Shown here piece after piece: positions 60,894-64,000 of a stretch of 64,000 nt of DNA. The notes under the pieces are model-generated. The model worked only from the letters and a program-made list of their open reading frames with translations, was not told the DNA's origin and ran no database searches. Made by a program: the position numbers and the translations under genes. The first letter of the stretch is position 1; the number at the start of each line of letters is the position of its first letter. Source of the DNA: Streptomyces umbrinus (GTDB lineage Bacteria > Actinomycetota > Actinomycetes > Streptomycetales > Streptomycetaceae); the NCBI RefSeq assembly GCF_030817415.1, contig NZ_JAUSZI010000002.1:2852001-2916000 (forward strand). The letters run 5' to 3'.

Positions 60894-61379
60894 ATGGCGA
60901 AGTCCTCGTTGAGCCTGCGCAAGCAGGGTGGCATCTTCGTCGTGGAGGGCATCAAATCCCCCTCTGGCGGGCTGAAGTTCGACCGCGGCATGCGCAAGGG
61001 CACGGTCACCGTGAATGGCCGTGCTCTGCCGATCGCGGCCACCGGACGACTGCGGACCCGTGTCACGGTCGGCGAGGACGCGCTCCTGTGCCTGGACGGC
61101 CGGGGGGCGTTCGTGCCGGGAGGCGGGTCGCCGGTCGAGTGGCGTACGTCCCGGCCGCGCCGCGGCCGGTACCACGCGACTCTCGTCCGTGGCTCCGACC
61201 TGATCGAGTACTCGCTGACGAGGTCCGACGGCCGGTCCGTGCAGATCTCGGTCGACGGCCACTGGGACCAGCTCGAACTGATCGCGCTCGCGGGCTCGTT
61301 CGCCCTCCTGTCCCGTCGCCGCGGCGACGCCTACCGCACGATCGCCATGGCAGGCATCCTCAGCCCGCGCGTGCCCTGA
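60894..61379 (+). CDS. Hypothetical protein, beta-rich, soluble
   Basis: 161-residue protein starting MAKSSLSLRKQGGIFVVEG. It is rich in alternating hydrophobic and basic stretches typical of beta-strands, with no signal peptide, transmembrane helix or recognised motif. AAGGA overlaps the stop of the upstream membrane protein gene, giving tight coupling; the pair may work together. Function unknown. Confidence 0.7.
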   Translation: MAKSSLSLRKQGGIFVVEGIKSPSGGLKFDRGMRKGTVTVNGRALPIAATGRLRTRVTVGEDALLCLDGRGAFVPGGGSPVEWRTSRPRRGRYHATLVRGSDLIEYSLTRSDGRSVQISVDGHWDQLELIALAGSFALLSRRRGDAYRTIAMAGILSPRVP

Positions 61380-61404
61380 TCGACATCGGCCGGCCATCAG
61401 GTCG

Positions 61405-61590
61405 GTGGTGAAGCCGCCCGGGTGCGTGCCCAGAGCCTGGTGGACCTTGAAGAAGGCGATCACCTCGGACGGCCTTGCGGCGGTCCGTACCCTGCTGGAC
61501 CGGGCCTATCAGGCGGGGACCGTCCCGCCGTTCGAGCTCGGAGCACTGGACCCGGTGGGCTCCGCGCCCGCCGCATCAGTTCACGGCTGA
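61405..61590 (+). pseudogene. mqnD relic (3' end)
   Basis: The frame GLAAVRTLLDRAYQAGTVPP, then ELGALDPVGSAP, corresponds to the last 35 residues of the intact MqnD-like protein (GYVAVRALLDRAARAGAVPS, then EALDPVGAAG). The preceding 250 residues are missing. First element of a colinear ghost of the 6.4-17.5 kb region. Confidence 0.8.
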
Positions 61591-62010
61591 CGCCCGGCCG
61601 GCCATGATCGCCTCCAGGCGGTCGGCGACCGCGATGGGGCCCGGGGCCATACGCACATGGAGGCTCAACCCGTTTTCCCTGCACGGCACTTCGGGACACC
61701 GGCGATGACTTCCACGGCTGTGCGCAGGGTGTTCGGCATCGAGGTCCTCGGCGGTTGACAGAGGTGCCGAGCGAGACCAGCGGCAGGGGTGTCGAGCCGG
61801 GCGGGTGTCGTCCCGCTCCACCGGGGCGTGGGCGGGGTCCGCCTCGGTGCCGTTCTGCGGCACCTGGGCGTTGGTGCCGAAGCCGGCGTACGTCCGCACG
61901 GCGGACACCTGGCGCCTTCGGCTCACCGTGGTCGCCGTTTCAGGCGAGCGCGTCGTGCACGACCGGGTGGGGCGGGTCGCTGCGTGCGGCCTCCAGGGGG
62001 GAAGCTCTCC
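61590..62010 (-). pseudogene. Glycosyltransferase GT2 relic, internally deleted
   Basis: DNA matching GT2 in three blocks in the same order: the 3' end (near 6587-6740 of the intact gene), a short middle block around RLTEVPSETS (near 7044 of the intact gene), and the block from about 7325 to 7530 with the counterpart of VRTYAGFGTNEHVPQNGTEA (here VRTYAGFGTNAQVPQNGTEA). Large deletions and frameshifts separate them. Cannot encode an enzyme. Confidence 0.85.
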
Positions 62011-62018
62011 TTTGGCGG

Positions 62019-62100
62019 CCGCTGCCACGAGGCGCGGCAGGGAACAGCGGGGCAGGGCCGGGACGGTGCGGCGCCAGGCGAGGTCGGCGGCGCCGAGGAG
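62019..62100 (-). pseudogene. C3-ketoreductase (Gfo/Idh) relic
   Basis: An 80 bp block encoding LLGAADLAWRRTVPALPRCS followed by LPRLVAAA corresponds to VLGAADIAWRRTVPALRRCP at the N-terminus of the intact ketoreductase. Everything else of that gene is missing. Confidence 0.8.
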
Positions 62101-62162
62101 TCTTCGCCCGGCCCGCACCAGCAGTCGCATCCCCAGCAGCACGGGCAGCGACCATCGCGACA

Positions 62163-62263
62163 GCGACGTACGGTCGGCGAGGTTCCTCTTCACCGACCGG
62201 CACCCCCTGATCACGTTCGTTTCCGAGGGCGTGGACACCGGCACCGTCCTCGGCACGCTCACC
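62163..62263 (+). pseudogene. yceI relic
   Basis: About 100 bp corresponds to 15349-15449 of the intact yceI gene: RSARFLFTDRHPLITFVSEG against RSAKFLDTDRNPLITFVSER, then VDTGTVLGTLT against VDTTSVSGTLT. No start or end survives. Confidence 0.85.
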
Positions 62264-62268
62264 GGAGG

Positions 62269-62306
62269 GCCGTGACCCTGCTCCATCCCTCGGGCGGGGT
62301 CACGGC
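62269..62306. terminator. Hairpin terminator, copy of the 17478 element
   Basis: GCCGTGACCC (62269-62278) pairs with GGGTCACGGC (62297-62306). Arms and loop resemble 17478-17518 downstream of the exporter. It is the last piece of the ghost and now lies 11 bp after the stop of the right-edge PKS gene, so it probably terminates that transcript. Confidence 0.7.
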
Positions 62307-62317
62307 CGCTTCGCCGC

Positions 62318-64000
62318 TCACACCGGGCGTTCGCGGAGCCAGACGTCGACCGCGTCGGCCGTGGTGCCGGCCAGGTCCTCCATCATGGTGAAGTGGTTGC
62401 CGGGCACGTCCACGACGCGGTCCGCCTCGCTCCAGCCCGTCTGCCACTGCTCGGGGGCCAACTCCTCGCCGCCGGGCATCGGTTCACCGGCCCGTACGAG
62501 GAGCACGGGAGCCGTGAGTTTCCCCGGCCGCCAGCCGCCCAGCAGGTTGAAGTACCAGCTCATCGCGGACAGCCGGGAGGCGTCCATGCGCGCGAAGCCG
62601 GCCTCGCGTTCGAACATGCCGCCGAGCAGCTGATCCTCGAACTGACCGAGCGAGTCGTCGCCGGGCACATAGGTGTCGAGGAGCACGACTCCCGCCGGGG
62701 ACCGGCCCTCCTGCTCCAGGCGGTCGGCCGTCGCGTAGGCGAGGACACCGCCGGAGGAGGAGCCCAGCAGCGCGAAGGGCGCGTCCCCGACCTGCTCGCG
62801 CACCATCCGCGCCAGCAGGGCGACCAGGGCGTCCTCGGTGGCCGGCAGCGGTTCACCGGCCGCGAATCCGGGCACTGCGAGCGCGATCACGTCCCGTACG
62901 TCGCGGAACGCCGAGGCGAATCGCGCGTACTGGTGCACGCCGGCGAGCGCCACCTGCGAGCTGAAGCAGACCAGCCGGACCGGCTCCGTGCCCTTGGCCA
63001 GCCGGACCGAGGCGGGCGACTCACGCACTTCGGTGACGTCGGTGAACGTCGGACGCAGCCGGGCGACGCTCTGCAGCAGCTCGAAGCCCTCGCGCAGCCG
63101 ACGTTCCTCGCAGGCCCGGCGGAACAGCCGGCCGATGGTCTCGTCGGTGTCGGGCGCACTGCCGGTTCCGGCGTTCTCGGGAGCGTCCGTACCGGCCTGT
63201 GCGGTGCCCAGCAGGGTGTGGAGATGACCGGCCAGGTCGAGCGGCGAGGCATGGTCGAAGGCGACGGTGGCCGGCAGCCGCAGCTCGGTCTCGGCGGCCA
63301 GCGCGTTGCGCAGTTCCACCGAGGTCAGAGAGTCCAGGCCGAGTTCGAGGAACGGCTGCTCGGGCTGGATCGCCTCGGCCGAGGGATGTCCGAGTACGGC
63401 GGCGGTGGCGCCGCGCACCAGGTCGAGCACGGCCTCCCGGCGGGCCGTTCCGGTCAGTCCGCGCAGCCGCCGGGCGGTGGTCCTGCGGTCGGCGTCCTGG
63501 CCTGCGGCGACGCGCCGGGCGGCGGGGTGAGCGAGGCCGCGCAGCAGCGGGGCGGGTTCGGGGCCGAGTGCCGCGGTGTCGAGGCGGACGGGCACGAGTG
63601 AGGCGGCGTCGACGCGCAGCGTGGCATCGAGGAGGGCGAGCCCTTCCTGGTCGCCGAGGGCGAGTACGCCGCCGCGTGCCATACGGCCGCGGTCCACCCC
63701 GTCGAGCCGGCCGGCCATGCCGTGCTCCCAGGCTCCCCAGGCGAGCGCCCTGGCGGGCAGGCCGTCGGCCCGCCGCTGCTCGGCCAGGGCATCGAGGAAA
63801 GCGTTGGCGGCGGCGTAGTTGGCCTGCCCCGGAGTGCCGAACGTGGCGGCCGAGGAGGAGAACAGGACGAACTCGGCGAGCTTTTCGTCCCGGGTCAGTT
63901 CGTGCAGGTTCAGCGCGGCGTCCACCTTGGCGCGCAGCACCGCCTCGAAGCGGTCCGGGGTGAGCGAGGTGAGCACTCCGTCGTCGAGGACGCCGGCGAG
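62318..64000 (-). CDS. Type I PKS, C-terminal part: KR-ACP-TE (5' end outside window)
   Basis: The frame is open to the right edge. It begins inside a KR (LAGVLDDG, B-type motif, then [20 protein letters not shown]), followed by an ACP (phosphopantetheine Ser in [13 protein letters not shown], with GLDS instead of GFDS) and a type I thioesterase (nucleophile in [13 protein letters not shown], Asp in [11 protein letters not shown], His in [12 protein letters not shown]). The TE closely resembles that of the CoA-ligase PKS at 31346, although the two genes lie on opposite strands 31 kb apart. It is the expected last protein of the macrolactone line, releasing and probably cyclising the chain. 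The upstream modules are not visible. Confidence 0.93.
   Translation of the reverse strand, partial: LAGVLDDGVLTSLTPDRFEAVLRAKVDAALNLHELTRDEKLAEFVLFSSSAATFGTPGQANYAAANAFLDALAEQRRADGLPARALAWGAWEHGMAGRLDGVDRGRMARGGVLALGDQEGLALLDATLRVDAASLVPVRLDTAALGPEPAPLLRGLAHPAARRVAAGQDADRRTTARRLRGLTGTARREAVLDLVRGATAAVLGHPSAEAIQPEQPFLELGLDSLTSVELRNALAAETELRLPATVAFDHASPLDLAGHLHTLLGTAQAGTDAPENAGTGSAPDTDETIGRLFRRACEERRLREGFELLQSVARLRPTFTDVTEVRESPASVRLAKGTEPVRLVCFSSQVALAGVHQYARFASAFRDVRDVIALAVPGFAAGEPLPATEDALVALLARMVREQVGDAPFALLGSSSGGVLAYATADRLEQEGRSPAGVVLLDTYVPGDDSLGQFEDQLLGGMFEREAGFARMDASRLSAMSWYFNLLGGWRPGKLTAPVLLVRAGEPMPGGEELAPEQWQTGWSEADRVVDVPGNHFTMMEDLAGTTADAVDVWLRERPV

Noticed and set aside
61590..62286. 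A real leftward gene of 236 codons
   Set aside because: The frame is a fusion of disconnected pieces of GT2, the ketoreductase and antisense yceI; it is debris, not a gene.
1..64000. CRISPR arrays, tRNA or rRNA genes, insertion sequences or integrases
   Set aside because: None was seen; repeats in the window are PKS module repeats, short linker repeats and terminator hairpins.

Overview
The window is very high-GC DNA with GTG/ATG starts, strong G/C third-position bias and dense, often overlapping genes. This is typical of a Streptomyces or related actinomycete. Almost all of it belongs to one accessory locus: a type I modular polyketide (macrolide-like) cluster with deoxysugar, glycosyltransferase, tailoring, regulatory and export genes. 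Both window edges cut genes, so the cluster continues on both sides.

Layout. 0-3.4 kb: a 5'-truncated LAL-type LuxR regulator and an orphan response-regulator-like LuxR protein. 3.5-12.7 kb: three glycosyltransferases, a small methyltransferase, a paralogue of the menaquinone enzyme MqnD (1,4-dihydroxy-6-naphthoate synthase), and three NDP-deoxyhexose enzymes (C3-ketoreductase, 3-dehydratase, C4-ketoreductase). 12.7-13.1 kb: debris of a further glycosyltransferase. 13.1-17.4 kb: a two-component system, a YceI protein and an ABC-2 exporter pair. 17.5-22 kb: two FAD monooxygenases flanking a glycoside-hydrolase-like protein. 22.2-31.3 kb: an aryl-acid-ligase-like protein and a PKS with the order CoA ligase-ACP-KS-AT-DH-KR-ACP-TE. 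31.4-35.1 kb: a discrete acyltransferase, a membrane-anchored alpha/beta hydrolase and a fourth glycosyltransferase. 35.2-57.7 kb: two large PKS genes read leftward, a KSQ-loaded initiator (loading module plus one module, with a frameshift in the given sequence) and a trimodular protein. 58.2-62.3 kb: a dead type II thioesterase, a fifth glycosyltransferase, two small genes and several gene relics. 62.3-64 kb: the 3' end (KR-ACP-TE) of another leftward PKS gene.

How it fits together (inference). The KSQ protein should start a chain with acetyl made from malonyl. Its module and the first two modules of the trimodular protein add methylmalonyl units; the third adds malonyl and dehydrates. Elongation then presumably continues on PKS genes outside the window and ends at the right-edge thioesterase. 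The rightward CoA-ligase PKS has its own starter domain and its own TE, so it looks like a separate one-module assembly line making a side acid. The MqnD paralogue, methyltransferase, aryl ligase and two flavin hydroxylases suggest that a menaquinone-like naphthoquinone or naphthoate group is made and attached. This recalls the naphthoquinone-bearing glycosylated macrolactones (axenomycins, langkolide, PM100117/118). The five glycosyltransferases and the deoxysugar genes would decorate the aglycone.

The most unusual structure is a compressed, colinear 'ghost' at 61.4-62.3 kb. It contains recognisable pieces of mqnD, a glycosyltransferase, the C3-ketoreductase, yceI and a terminator, in the same order and orientation as the intact copies spread over 6.4-17.5 kb. 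With the other relics at 12.9, 58.2 and 60 kb, this shows the cluster was built by duplication followed by decay. Two near-perfect PAS-LuxR-type operators (4839 and 22155) and weaker relatives upstream of other units suggest a shared pathway activator encoded outside the window.
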